In this document: piece after piece, positions 10,246 through 21,344 of the stretch
Position numbering within the stretch: the first letter of the stretch is position 1
How the letters are laid out: each line of letters opens with the position of its first letter
Origin: Phaeotremella fagi
Taxonomy: Eukaryota; Basidiomycota; Tremellomycetes; Tremellales; Phaeotremellaceae
NCBI GenBank assembly: GCA_001599715.1
Contig: BCHU01000007.1
Coordinates: 501,586 to 565,585, forward strand
Direction: 5' to 3'
Length of the DNA: 64,000 nucleotides
Position numbers and translations under genes: made by a program
The notes under the pieces: model-generated
The model's input: the letters and a program-made list of their open reading frames with translations, nothing else
Told to the model about the DNA's origin: nothing
The model's database searches: none

Positions 10246-10620
10246 ATGTCCAAGTCAGAAACACAAGAATCAACCCAAACAAAACCCACAAAACATATCT
10301 CAGTCTACAAGGGCAACGACTTACTCTCCAAAATAGAAATCGAATCAGTGATCAAACAATGCACTGCAATCGAAAAGAAGAATCCATATTCAACAAAAGA
10401 ACAAGATGAGGAGTGTCGTCAAAGATTACGCACCTCGATCGAAGAGTTGAAAAGTTCGATCAAAACGGCTGAAAACGAGACTACCGATTGTCAATCTGAG
10501 CTACAGAAGGCTTTCGATGATTTTGAATCTGCTTGGGGGGAATTTAAGGAGTCTATTGATGTTGGTTTTGTCAGAGAGACTAAGGAGTATCTTGTAGACG
10601 ATGATGGGAATTTTTTGTGA
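10246..10620 (+). CDS. Small helical coiled-coil protein, second tandem copy
   Basis: An intronless 124-residue protein of unrecognised family. The Q/T/K-rich N-terminus (SKSETQESTQTKPTKH) is probably disordered; residues 30-110 are helical with RQRLRTSIEELKSSIKTAE and FDDFESAWGEFKESIDVG. These two blocks line up with the gene at 9394, supporting a tandem duplication, though overall identity is low. It is probably soluble. A longer in-frame start exists at 10099. Confidence 0.65.
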   Translation: MSKSETQESTQTKPTKHISVYKGNDLLSKIEIESVIKQCTAIEKKNPYSTKEQDEECRQRLRTSIEELKSSIKTAENETTDCQSELQKAFDDFESAWGEFKESIDVGFVRETKEYLVDDDGNFL

Positions 10621-11087
10621 TCGTGATTTGATCAGCTTTCTTGTAGGCTACAGTAGATAGCAGCGGATGTATTTTTGGAGATGTCAAGGGAAATGCAAAA
10701 AGTAACGAGTTTCTTGAGTCAGCAAAGATTTCTTCCGATATGTCGCTGCAGACAACTACTCGTAATGATAGTACCGACTCAGGTGAACAACTATCTCCTT
10801 TATGTTTGAAATGCATAGCTTCATCCCTGTCGTCCTCGTCATGGTTCCTAGAACAAAGGAGAATAAGGTATGATTGGGGATGATGGATGAATTGCCACTT
10901 CCCCAGAGCCACCTTTATTTTTTGTTTACGAAGAACAGTTGGATGTTGAATATTGCACGTTCTAACCTTGTTAAGATCTCATCCTTCACTTCACATTTGT
11001 GCATATAGTTCTAGTCGATAGTAAGGAATCAAGCAGGTGATGGGATCCAACAACTGATCCCTTTTTATCACCATCTTTTCCAACACA
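10621..11087. other. Intergenic upstream of the alpha/beta hydrolase
   Basis: No supported gene. The minus-strand frame at 10580-10912 overlaps the 3' end of the upstream gene, has no family resemblance and looks like chance. Confidence 0.45.
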
Positions 11088-13613
11088 ATGGATCTTGAAC
11101 CGCTCCCGAACGAGTCGTATCCATTGGTCATTGATGAACGTAAGCCTGATCGGGGATATCGTATCGCACTTGGGTTCATCGTATCGATATGGATGATAAC
11201 ACCGGTATCATGGTAAGTAACCATCTCACTCGACAGAATATGGCTAATAACATCACCTTGATTCAGCGTTTATCTCATATGGTTCTGTTTGACATCCAAC
11301 CACGGACTCATTGGATCGATCGTTGCTGTGTACGCATTGATGGAGACGGTCTTCGCAATCTATCATCATTATCTCGTTCGAGTCGTTCAAAAGATCAAAC
11401 CAGAATCAACTCTACCACTTGAAACTAGACATCAATTATTTCTACGAGTTCTTCATGCAGGTTTATCGTTCCCAAACCCATCTCCATCACCTGCCGAGGA
11501 TCCGATGGAAACCTCCATAGGTGAAACCCAACACAAAGAAACATATGGTCTTAGAACTCGTTCAGGTCGATCAGTCAAATCTGAGAAAGATGCAGTTCCT
11601 GTTCCTCCTTTGGTGGAAACCAATGATGGTAGAGAGCAACGATTACGGAACGAAATTGAAAATGGGAATTTACCTTTGAAAGCTGTCGTTGGGATAATGG
11701 ATGCTGAGGGGAATCCAATTATGTTAGAATATCACGATAAACGAGCAATAGAATTCAGAGAAAGATTGAGAACATGGTGAGTACCCTTTCTATAACATTT
11801 GTTGTCAAATTTAAAGATTTATAACTGATGGTACTATAGGTTCAGTTACGCCCCTTGGGACACTATTCGTCGTGAAAACGTAATGATCTGGTTGGCTTGG
11901 TCATGTTTCAATCAAAATCTACAAGAAACCAAAGCGAACAAAGATCATACTACTTTTCTGCAAACTTCTTTAGATCTGTTGGAGGCTAGGACGGGTACTA
12001 GATTTCAAGAAGGTTATAACCCTGAAATCAAGATTATGAGATTAACCATGGATCCTGTCAATGTGAGTATTTGGTGGACTTGATCGTTACTTATACGTTT
12101 AGGCTAAGGGTAGACCGTTGATTCTATATTCGATATCTAATTCTATCAATTGGTGGTTGAGGAATATCGTCTATCCAAGTCAAGGGATGAGTTTGGTAGG
12201 TGAAAATCCCAGGACACTGCTGACGCTCAGCACACTGAAGGAGCTATCGAGTAAGTCTTATTAGAATTCATAGCTCATTTTAGTTATTTAATACGTATAC
12301 CCAAAGGGTGGACTCCTGAAAAGGGCAGAAACCATCCCAACGCTATGCCAGTGATCTACCTACACGGATTAGGTTTCGGTTTAGTAAGCCCAACCCCTCT
12401 ATCCATACACCCATTACTGATTGACATAGATGCAAAATCATCTCCTAATCAAACATCTAATCAAATCCCTCCCAACACATCCACTAGTAGTCCCAATAGC
12501 CCATCACACCGGCCAAGCATTCTTCCATCATCGTCATCTACGTCCTTGGACCCGTGAAGAGCTCGTCGGCGGTATCAAGAATATATGTTTGAAATGGGGT
12601 TTCTGGGAGGAACCGCAGCAAGGTAACGGTGACGATATCGATGTCGGGGGTGTTTCTTTGTTAAGCCATTCTAATGGTAGTGTAGCTCATGCTTGGCGTA
12701 TGTCACTCTTCCTGCTCTGGAGTTTCAGCTGATTTGGGTCATTTAGTCGTGAAAGATTGTCCGAGTTTGGCGAGACGGAGTACTTTTGTCGATCCGGTTG
12801 TTTTCTGTGTTTGGGAAGGGGGTGAGTTTAGCGTTGACTTCAGGATGGACTGTTCTGATCATGAGTAACAGACTTATGTCATGCTTTCTGTTATCGTAGA
12901 CCGACTACAGTAAGTGTTCAGGGTATACGCACAAACATATTCCATGCTCATCAACTATTCTAGGCACTCGAAGTTTTGTTATATTACTTCATCGCTTCTG
13001 AAGTAGGGATCGCTTATTATATACAAAGGGTGAGTCAGGACTCGCACTCGCGATATCGATCTTAACTGATTGTTCCCTTGGATAGAATTTCGATTGGGCT
13101 GAAAATGTACTTTTCCTCGATCAAATTCCTGACGCTTTGGATTCAACTAAGACTGCCATCTTCCTTGGTGCACAGGATATCATCATTGACACTGCTGTAA
13201 GTTGCTTTTTCTTTCGAACTGTTGGGACAATATTGATAAAAAATTGAAGAGAGTTAGGAGATATCTCGAAAGACGTAAGTTGATACATGTTACTGTATAG
13301 CTATAGCAGCTAACCCCACACAGATGGTATGCAAGAAGGTCTACATTGGGATCCAGACGGTGGACATGGAGATGGATTATCTGGAGAAGCTAGAGATAGA
13401 GTTGCAATGTTCGCTGGAACAGGTTCCACAAGAGGATGGGAAGGATGGTTATCGAAAGGTCGTCGAAGACATTCTCTTGGTCAAGATTCAGATCCCAGAC
13501 AATCGAGTACATGGGATAGTGGAGAGATAACTGAAGAAGGGGAAGCGGAGAAGAGTGATAGTGAGAATACGTTTGTTGATGATTCATTGGATAAATTGAT
13601 GGGTTCTGATTAA
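11088..13613 (+). CDS. Membrane-anchored alpha/beta hydrolase
   Basis: A multi-exon gene; the first exons are 11088-11212, 11267-11778 and 11840 onward. The N-terminus has two membrane helices (YRIALGFIVSIWMI...SCVYLIWFCLTS and GLIGSIVAVYALMETVFAIY). A charged linker follows, then FSYAPWDTIRRENVMIWLAW. The hydrolase core shows AMPVIYLHGLGFGL (oxyanion region), the nucleophile elbow LLSHSNGSVAHAW (S-H-S-N-G), IFLGAQDIIID (acid) and DPDGGHGDGL (catalytic His). A serine esterase or lipase on an internal membrane is likely. The acidic C-terminal tail is disordered. The substrate is not predictable from sequence. Confidence 0.8.
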
Positions 13614-13775
13614 TTAGATGTTTGATTTATAGATAGATTAGAATAGAATTTTTGTTTTACATTGATAGTTTGAATTTCATTTAGAGAGTCTATACAAAAA
13701 CTTTGAATTGGTATTTTACATGTAGCTATTTCCTCCTTTCTTTTTTTACAGCATATGGTATCGATTCTATAGTCT

Positions 13776-14790
13776 CTACTTTGAGTGGGTGTTGAACAAA
13801 CGATCACCCTTGTGATGGATCAATGAATAACTCTTTATTTATGGAAAAGGATACTCACCGAATCACCTAATCCAGGAGAGATATAACCTTTCTCAGTGAG
13901 CTGATCATCAACAGCTCCAATATAGATCTGTTTTCGTCAGCTTTCATGGATCAGTCAACACCAAAGCTCACCTCGACCTCAGGAAACTCTTCGATAATCC
14001 TATCAACACCAACTTTAGATCCTAAAACACTAATAATCTTGATTTGGGATTGAACCAGACCCCAATCGGTTAACATGGTGAGTGCAGCGGCGGCAGTTCC
14101 ACCAGTAGCGATAAGAGCTAAACGTATCTTTAGTGGACATCCAAAAGAGTGATAACTTACGATCTAAGAGGAAGACTAGGTCTGCTGTGACTTCTGAAGG
14201 GAGTTTGGAGTAGTATCTAAAGTACAAAGGATTAGTTTTGGGTATATGGGAATTGAGTGGATTGGACTTACTCGATCGCTTGGAGGGTGGCTTTATCTCT
14301 AAATAGACCTAGATGGAGGACTGTTGCGTCTGGGAATAAATCGAGGGCACCTGTTGGGGGTGTTGAATACAAGTTGAAGGTGGTAATTGAGTGAGTTGAC
14401 AACTCACCATCCGTCATCCCAATTCCAGCTCTTAGGATTGGGGATAAACCGATACGAAGTGGGATAGTGTAGCCTGTAAAAGGAGCTATTGGGGATTGGA
14501 GCTAACGGACGATATCAATGAATGATGGAATGATAGTGACTTACATCTGGAACAGCTGCTAAAGGGAGTGTACGTGAAGCTTCATACATGAGCATTGATC
14601 TGTATAAGAGTTGGGTCAGAGTGGATACCAAATAAGAGACTCAGACTCAGACTCACCCTACGGCTTTGACACCTTCTCTGAAATCTTTGGCTGGGAGATC
14701 ATGAAGTCTGAGTTGAGTTAGTTTTGATAGGATAAGTGGATGGGAGGAGATGTGGATTCTTGGGGTTTGGGGTAGTGGAGTTGATGACAT
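13776..14790 (-). CDS. FUR1: Uracil phosphoribosyltransferase
   Basis: A minus-strand multi-exon gene starting at 14790 (MSSTPLPQTPRIHISSHPLI) and ending GDRLFNTHSK. It carries the UPRT core: SPILRAGIGMTDGAL-like sequence, TVLHLGLFRDKATLQAIEYY, the PRPP-binding loop DPLIATGGTAAAAL, then IKIISVLGSKVGVDRIIEEF, and the uracil-binding C-terminus GYISPGLGDSGDR. It makes UMP from uracil and PRPP in pyrimidine salvage in the cytosol, and in fungi it is also the step that activates 5-fluorouracil. Its 3' end converges on the alpha/beta hydrolase with only about 160 bp between them. Confidence 0.93.
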
Positions 14791-15125
14791 GTTGGGGGTT
14801 TAGTTGAAGATATTCTAGATGTGGAAGAAAGAATGATGTGATAGTATAATGGGTAAATATTACTATATCGAACAGAACAGACAGACAGAGAGCAACGTTG
14901 GAAGGCGATAGGTGACTCAATTCAATGTCCGAGCAACTCAGCTCATCCATCGGGTTTCGGATTTCATCAAGGGAGATCAAGTTTTCGGGAATTGGTTTAT
15001 ACAGACAAAAGAGAGGCAATGAACGGTGGCATTAGAATCAAAGGTCTTCTATCATTGACTACTGTATACATCGACCTCCGTCCAGTAAGAGACACACCTA
15101 CAGCACCCCTCTCATTCCCACAGCA
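14791..15125. promoter_or_regulatory. Divergent region between UPRT and the first small-family gene
   Basis: About 335 bp between a minus-strand start (14790) and a plus-strand start (15126), so both promoters are here. No recognised motif; overlapping open frames are short. Confidence 0.45.
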
Positions 15126-15953
15126 ATGCCAACAAGACCTTTCTCATTATGGTCAAACGATATCGCACCCGAAGATGAAGCCTTTGATTCGTTCCATGAC
15201 TTGGCCCATACAGGAGCCAACGTCATATACAATAAAGATCCGAAAATTTCAGATCTGTTGATTACGTTTGGGGAGCCAAATTCATCCCTTCCACCCGAGT
15301 GGCCAAGGACTGACAACGTGGATAATCCGGACAACACGGAAGGTGTAGTTGATTCCAGTGCGAATCGGTGGGAAACGGCTTTCAACGTGATTCATAGAAT
15401 GGACAGTTTTTTGCTCCATGTTCCAAGTTTATCTGATTCGGATAATATCTATATACACGTTGAGATGATAACTGAAGGTAAACAGTATACGGATTTCGGT
15501 ACCACCACATCCAACCCAGAGTCAAATCCAATTCAAAATCAGAAAGATAAAGTGAAATGTCGAGTATTCAACCTATCCAAATACCAAGTTAACAGCTCTA
15601 GTTCTGCACACAAAGCAGAGAGCAAAAAAACTTCAAACTGGTGCAGCGAAGCATTCGAATTCTACATCCAAGCACCCCACGAGATTCAATTCAACAAAAA
15701 AAAGCAAAACGACCCAACCTACACTGACGAATTCGAGTTGAAATTCTCTGAAACAGGTGAATTCTCTGATCAACCCCAGAAAACATTTTTTACTTTGACG
15801 GCAGGGTTGACTAGACATTTCGTGGTTGATATCGAGTTTGTTGATTCGGTTTTGAGTTTTTTAGAAGTTAAAGATGAGGACTCTGTTTTGGGGGGGTTGG
15901 GGTTCGATGTTCCTCAGATAATGAGTTTTTGGAATTTAAAATCGGGGCAGTAG
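15126..15953 (+). CDS. Unrecognised protein, probable member of a three-gene tandem family (copy 1)
   Basis: An intronless 275-residue protein with no signal peptide, no membrane segment and no family I recognise. Blocks that resemble the two downstream genes are FLLHVPSLSDSDNIYIHVEM (compare FCLRIESKNDSEQYLVVKF) and SEAFEFYIQAPHEI (compare NDFDVEISGPFMEF), each followed by a beta-type stretch. Predicted beta-rich. The relation to copies 2 and 3 is weaker than theirs to each other. Confidence 0.65.
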   Translation: MPTRPFSLWSNDIAPEDEAFDSFHDLAHTGANVIYNKDPKISDLLITFGEPNSSLPPEWPRTDNVDNPDNTEGVVDSSANRWETAFNVIHRMDSFLLHVPSLSDSDNIYIHVEMITEGKQYTDFGTTTSNPESNPIQNQKDKVKCRVFNLSKYQVNSSSSAHKAESKKTSNWCSEAFEFYIQAPHEIQFNKKKQNDPTYTDEFELKFSETGEFSDQPQKTFFTLTAGLTRHFVVDIEFVDSVLSFLEVKDEDSVLGGLGFDVPQIMSFWNLKSGQ

Positions 15954-16329
15954 ATTGAGGGTTTTGCTGGTTGGATTGGGTGGGGCGGGGTGTAAACACA
16001 ATGTAATGTGTTTTTTCGGGGGAACGTAGCCTTCGCATTCTAGTCTTCAGTATGTAATTTTTTGAAATACAATAAACACCATCACCTGGCTTCATCCTTT
16101 GAATGACAATATCTTCTTAACATATTACTGGCTGCTTTTGAAAAGTACAGTATATTTCGTACTGATCGAACAACAGTCTTTTGTCTTTGAGACTGAGTTT
16201 GAATGCATTCAAGAAGTTATCAAGATAACGAATTCCACTTGATTCAGATTAGATTTCTTCTTTCTTCCTCCTTCATCCATCCCCCCACAAATTCAACATA
16301 CAACAGCAGAGATAATTAAATTTCAAAAA
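15954..16329. other. Intergenic between small-family copies 1 and 2
   Basis: No gene seen. CT-rich sequence near 16255-16285 precedes the next start, as in a typical promoter/leader. Confidence 0.45.
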
Positions 16330-17040
16330 ATGTCTTCATCGTCTACCGACCTAATATCTCCTCCTTCACCTTCAGAGTTGAATCTAGACGACTATGAAGA
16401 GGAAGAATTCTATCTCACCTGTGATCCAGGACTGGGGATTCTTCTACGAATGGGAAGATATTATCAAGCTCACATCAGCCATATCACAGTCCCGACTGAT
16501 GCTGAGGAAGATACAATTGATGGTACATGGCCATACGATATACCTGTCACCCATCAACAAGGTGTCGATTGGGACACGTTCTGTCTCAGGATAGAGTCGA
16601 AAAATGATTCTGAACAATATCTGGTCGTTAAATTCGATGGTTTAGTTTCATTGATCAAACAAGGTTCTCACCCAAACCAAGATGATTTCTATCCAGTTCG
16701 AATGTCATATATTTCACATCCAGAAAAGGAGCATGATGTAGACAGAACCACTGGATTCTACATCAGTAACGATTTCGATGTTGAGATCTCTGGTCCGTTC
16801 ATGGAATTCATGGAAGAATGTACCAACGGTTGTAAATCACCTACTGAGTTTACGATCAATTTACAAGTATCCAGTAGTCGTACTCAACTTCAGGTCTCCA
16901 TGGCTAAACTTTTCAAGATCAAGACTACAGCTTTAAACAAGTGTTATCAACTGGTGGTTCCAGATGATCTGGCTTCTGGAACTAATGCATCAACTCCATT
17001 CGAAGCTCGTGCTTTTAACTTCTTTCCTAGTCATGAGTAA
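16330..17040 (+). CDS. Unrecognised tandem-family protein (copy 2)
   Basis: An intronless 236-residue acidic protein. A serine/proline-rich start (SSSSTDLISPPSPSELN) is followed by an acidic patch (DDYEEEEF). The family core is VDWDTFCLRIESKNDSEQYL, VVKFDGLVSLIKQG and ISNDFDVEISGPFMEFMEE, with a C-terminal block LQVSMAKLFKIKTTALNK. Copy 3 has the same order: IDWDTFCVKV, EYLAIKLEGLGSQIS, MSKGFTAVISGPHMSLI, then KVAMTERLQAL. No known domain was recognised; probably an intracellular beta-rich protein. Confidence 0.7.
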   Translation: MSSSSTDLISPPSPSELNLDDYEEEEFYLTCDPGLGILLRMGRYYQAHISHITVPTDAEEDTIDGTWPYDIPVTHQQGVDWDTFCLRIESKNDSEQYLVVKFDGLVSLIKQGSHPNQDDFYPVRMSYISHPEKEHDVDRTTGFYISNDFDVEISGPFMEFMEECTNGCKSPTEFTINLQVSSSRTQLQVSMAKLFKIKTTALNKCYQLVVPDDLASGTNASTPFEARAFNFFPSHE

Positions 17041-17718
17041 CTTTTCTAGTATTGTGAAGCTATTCGATCTTTCTTCTTGTTGGTGAGGTAAGAATCCTGG
17101 TGGATTGAGGGGAGGGGCGACTTATGATCTATACTACAGTACATACCTGAAATGTGATGGATGTTTTCCTTTACAAGTGAGAATTACCTCATACCTCATG
17201 CCGTGATCAAAACCAACATCGAAGTATTCCCGTACCTCAGTCCGTTCATCTGTGTATTGACCCATGGTGATTAATTGGGATCGGGGTTTTGAAGTTAGAT
17301 TGATTCGGACGGGGTTGGACGTGCACCCTCTGAGAACGACAGCCTTCGTATTCTTATTTCCGAACTGAATCGCCTGGAAATGCAAAAAAAAAAATTAAAA
17401 AAATTACCATGCTGTGCATATTTCTCCTTTCAGTCGATCATCATTATCTTTTCACCTATTGTCTATTGTTCTTGCTGATATCCTTTGACGTCACGGTAAA
17501 ATATTTTGTCTGGGCTCTTCGGAGCTACTTTATGTGACGATCTATCACCGAAGAGGAATTTCTTTTATTTCCATTTTAATCGGAGACTGAATCTGTAGCA
17601 ACAGACGAAGAAAAATCAATACTCTCTTTTCTCCCCTCGTACAACCACTCCCCAACTGTAGTAACCAACTCTAACAGACTGAATCAATCGCCAGCTTCTT
17701 CCCCTCAAAATAAATAGA
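17041..17718. other. Intergenic between small-family copies 2 and 3
   Basis: A 678-bp stretch with an A-rich run near 17385-17405. The 83-residue minus-strand frame at 17134-17385 has no recognisable motif and is not called. Confidence 0.45.
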
Positions 17719-18477
17719 ATGTCAACAGGAAGTGATGAAACTCCCAGTGAATGGAGTCAACAAGATACCGTTCATCAAGCAGGCATTTCAAAACCAAGTG
17801 AGACACTTTATCTCGAGCATCTCAGAAAAGGGCGATGGTTTCAAATGCTCCGCAGAAATGTCAATCTTCGACACTCTCAAATGGAGACCTCAAGTCCATC
17901 TCAGTTTCAGGTTCAACAACTGCCCAAGATCGAACAACCACCCACGATCGATTGGGATACGTTCTGCGTCAAAGTATCAGAGGATAGAGAATATCAAGAG
18001 TATCTCGCGATAAAACTAGAAGGTTTAGGCTCTCAGATCTCGAACCAGATCTGTCAAGAAGATCTCGATCAAAGTCATACAGTCGAAAACAAATATCTAT
18101 CATGTGATGATCAACTTCCGACAACGGAGAGTCCATGGTGGATGAGTAAAGGTTTTACCGCAGTCATCAGTGGTCCCCATATGAGTCTCATCAAACAAAG
18201 ATCCATTCTTGGTAACGATCAAATCTTCGAAATGAGAATGTCAACTCGTTACGGATCAAGTTTCCCCCTAAAAGTCGCAATGACTGAACGTCTACAAGCC
18301 CTCACTACAGATCAACAACCCGGTCTACAGCTTATCGAACCCTACTATAAAGGTACTCTTCATTCAACAGACGAATTCTCTTTGCTCAGTTTCTACAGTA
18401 CACAGCCTTCTTTCAAACAAGATCCTCAAGTCTTGGAGGATCATGAGGTAAAGAATATCTTGGAGTATTGTGATTGA
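17719..18477 (+). CDS. Unrecognised tandem-family protein (copy 3)
   Basis: An intronless 252-residue protein. It shares with copy 2 the motif (V/I)DWDTFC(L/V)(R/K)(V/I), the following E(Q)YL.(V/I)K.(D/E)GL..I block, the V/EISGP motif and a C-terminal hydrophobic block, in the same order and spacing. No signal peptide or helix is seen. I cannot name a function. The three copies on one strand within 3.4 kb point to local duplication. Confidence 0.7.
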   Translation: MSTGSDETPSEWSQQDTVHQAGISKPSETLYLEHLRKGRWFQMLRRNVNLRHSQMETSSPSQFQVQQLPKIEQPPTIDWDTFCVKVSEDREYQEYLAIKLEGLGSQISNQICQEDLDQSHTVENKYLSCDDQLPTTESPWWMSKGFTAVISGPHMSLIKQRSILGNDQIFEMRMSTRYGSSFPLKVAMTERLQALTTDQQPGLQLIEPYYKGTLHSTDEFSLLSFYSTQPSFKQDPQVLEDHEVKNILEYCD

Positions 18478-19088
18478 ATGGTGGTTGCCCGTCGATGACA
18501 AGGTTCATGATGACTTGATGGGGAAGCTTCGGGGGCTTGGCTTGATTGATGTTGGGTGTAGGATAGGTTGATTTAGTCAAGTCAGTAGTTGTATGAAGAT
18601 GTTCAGATTTTCAAAGTAGTTGTCGAAGAAATCACAGTGCCATCCAATCCTTCCCCTTTGATTTTGCCACTTGGTCGCTTGAAACGCGTCGCGCTCTTGC
18701 TTACGCTTTTGCTGCCGCAGTAAGAGGTTGCGGGGGAAGGAGGTGTTGTTATTGCTTTTTGCTGTGCATCCCTATACTCATTTATCACAAACCAACTTCT
18801 CATAGCATTGCAATTCGTATCATACACACTCTTTAAATAACAAAACTTAATCAATTTAACCAACAAAAAAATACAATAATCAAAGGAGTGACCACGACAA
18901 CGCACGAACACCAAAAATCAAAACTAAAACACCGCTTTATACAACATCTTCTCCTCGTTGTCTAGGAGATAATCACCCAGTGACTCTGATTTCAATTCAG
19001 ACCAGTCATCAGACCTAATCCAAATAAACAAAACAAAACACATCCATCTAAATCTAATCATCTACATACATCTAATTTACTTCTCACC
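18478..19088. other. Intergenic upstream of the PLC-like gene
   Basis: No supported gene. The minus-strand frame at 18603-18914 (103 codons) lacks any family resemblance. The last 150 bp before the start are rich in A and C, as in a leader. Confidence 0.45.
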
Positions 19089-20473
19089 ATGTACATCCTC
19101 TCTTTACTCACCACTTTAATCGCATTGTCCTCTTCAGCACTAGCCGCAACAACTTGTAACGGACATTCGGAATTATGTTCAAGACTCTATTCCAACGTTA
19201 CTTTCATTGGTGCTCATGATAGTTACGCCGTTGGATCTAGCGTTATTGACAATCAGGATAAAAGTGTGACTGCTCAATTGGTGAGTTTTTGAGGTGTTTT
19301 AGGGATTCCATTGGGCTAATTTTTCAGAACGATGGCATTAGAACTCTTCAGATTCAAACGTGAGCTGTCTTCCTTTTCAGGAAAAAACTTGAGCTGACAA
19401 CACGACAGACATAATTCTACAGATGGTATTCACTTGTGTCACACTTCATGTGTAAGTTACTCCAAGCAAATTTATGCTCATCTGTCAGACACTGCTTGAC
19501 GGAGGATTATTACAAAGTTACCTGTCAAACGTTACTTCCTGGGTGAAAGCCAATCCTACAGAAGGTAAGACCATGAAAATCAAATCCTCTACTAAACTCC
19601 AGTCATCACCTTGGTCATGGTCAACATAGATGATCTCGCCCCAACAGCTTTCCAATCCGCCTTCGTTAATTCAGGATTATCAAAATATGTCTATTCACCT
19701 GCAGCAGCTACTACCTCACTCTATGCTTGGCCGAATTTGGGTACACTGGTTGATGCTGGAACTACCGTTGTTGTGTTTATGGACTTTGAAGCTGATTTCA
19801 CTTCGGTTCCTTATATCATCGACGAATTTTCTAACATGTGGGAAGACGCTTATGGTGAGTTGATGACTGGATTGGTCAATATTGATCATGTAGATGTTAC
19901 CGATCAAACTTTTGGTTGTGCCGTTAACAGATCCAGTGGTTCACCTTCAACCACTCTAATGATGGTTAACCATTTCCTCGATACTGTGAGTACAACTCAT
20001 CGGTTCCTCACTGATAATCAGTCATACAATCTCGGTACAACTCAACTTCTCATCCCCAATAAAACCAAATTAAACCAAACAAACGCTGCATCAGGTACAG
20101 GAAGCATCGGTCAGCATGTAACAAATTGTTATCAGCTTTGGGGGTGAGTTGCGGCGTCGCATTCGTGACTAGATAAAACAACTGACAAAAATAAAGTCGA
20201 AACCCCAATCACATCCTCCTCGATTTCTACGACTCCAACGCCAACGCACCATTCACCCTTGCCGCCTCATTGAACGGTGTATCAGCACCAACGAACACAG
20301 TTTCTTTAGGTCCTGTCGTTGCTTCATCAACATCATCCACGGGTTCTTCCGGGACAGCTGTGGTTTCTACTAAAGCTTTGAGCGGAGCTCCAAGTCTCGA
20401 TTTACCTGGTTGGAGTGTTTTCGCTACGGTAGCTTTATCTTTGGTTGGAGGTTTCTTTGGTGTTCTGTTATAG
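19089..20473 (+). CDS. GPI-anchored PLC-like phosphodiesterase
   Basis: Multi-exon. A signal peptide (MYILSLLTTLIALSSSALAA) is followed by CNGHSELCSRLYSNVTFIGA, then HDSYAVG, which holds the first catalytic-type His. The exons QLNDGIRTLQIQ and HNSTDGIHLCHTSC (second His) come next, then LLDGGLLQSYLSNV, VVVFMDFEADFTSVPYIIDE, FGCAVNRSSG and GTGSIGQHV, and finally HILLDFYDSN. This is the TIM-barrel PLC-like phosphodiesterase family of fungi (PI-PLC X-like). The tail is Ser/Thr-rich and ends in a hydrophobic segment (WSVFATVALSLVGGFFGVLL) with nothing after it, typical of a GPI-anchor signal. So it is a cell-surface or wall protein; the substrate is unproven. Confidence 0.87.
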
Positions 20474-21344
20474 ATTGATGGATTCACTTGCTGGTCAGGA
20501 GGGATTATAACGAATGTATGCATATACTGTTGGGATAGAGAATGGTGGTGTGGCAGATGGCTACAAGTATTGTTCTTATATTTTGAATCGTCCTTCGAAA
20601 AGTTGTGTCTCTTGGATTCATTCAGACATACAATTACTCATTCTTACGAGCATCTTTCTGTATGTCAGCAAAATCACCTCCACATCATCAGAACCATGGC
20701 CGAGGGCCTACGTCGGAGGTAATTTATTAGTGTTTCAGCTGTGTTTCAATCATCAATCATCATCATCATCAGTGAAAGATGTAACAATTTCTCATCCTCA
20801 TTCCTCATTCCTCCATACTACCAAGTACAGTACAATGAGAATAAGGACGGACTGGAACTGCCGTTCTCTTTGCTTACTGAACTAACTACTGCTCAATTTG
20901 CTCCCTAGTTCGCTATTTTGATTGTAATTCTCCTACTGTACTTACCTTTAACCTCGTGTTTGGAAAGGAGGTCAGAGGTTATTCGCTTATGCTTGGATCT
21001 AGATCTAATCACATTTGAAAATCACATCAAATTCAATCCATCAAATTATCCCAAAAAAAACGGCGTTCTGCTCCAACACTTTGTCTTGATGGTCAAGTGA
21101 ATGAACGAAAAGAAGATCAACTTGTATTTTTAGACAAAAAGGAAAAAATACACTCAACATCGGCCTTCCACTCACTCAACTTGATGGGGATTGGGATTTG
21201 AAATCAAAAACGGAACGACGAATTTTCTTACGCCCTTGCTGTCGGTATCTACTCAACCTGCTGTACTCTGAGTCAGCATCCCTTCATTCTTTCAACACCT
21301 CTTTTCTTTACTTTATCAGTCTTAATCAGAAATTATCACCACCC
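20474..21344. other. Intergenic upstream of the RhoGEF gene
   Basis: An 871-bp gap with a short ATC-repeat near 20752-20772. Open frames here are short and of biased composition; I see no gene. Confidence 0.45.

Noticed and set aside
10580..10912. Minus-strand 110-codon frame
   Set aside because: Overlaps the 3' end of the coiled-coil paralogue and shows no family resemblance.
18603..18914. Minus-strand 103-codon frame
   Set aside because: Poor composition for a protein and no motif; sits in the leader region of the PLC-like gene.
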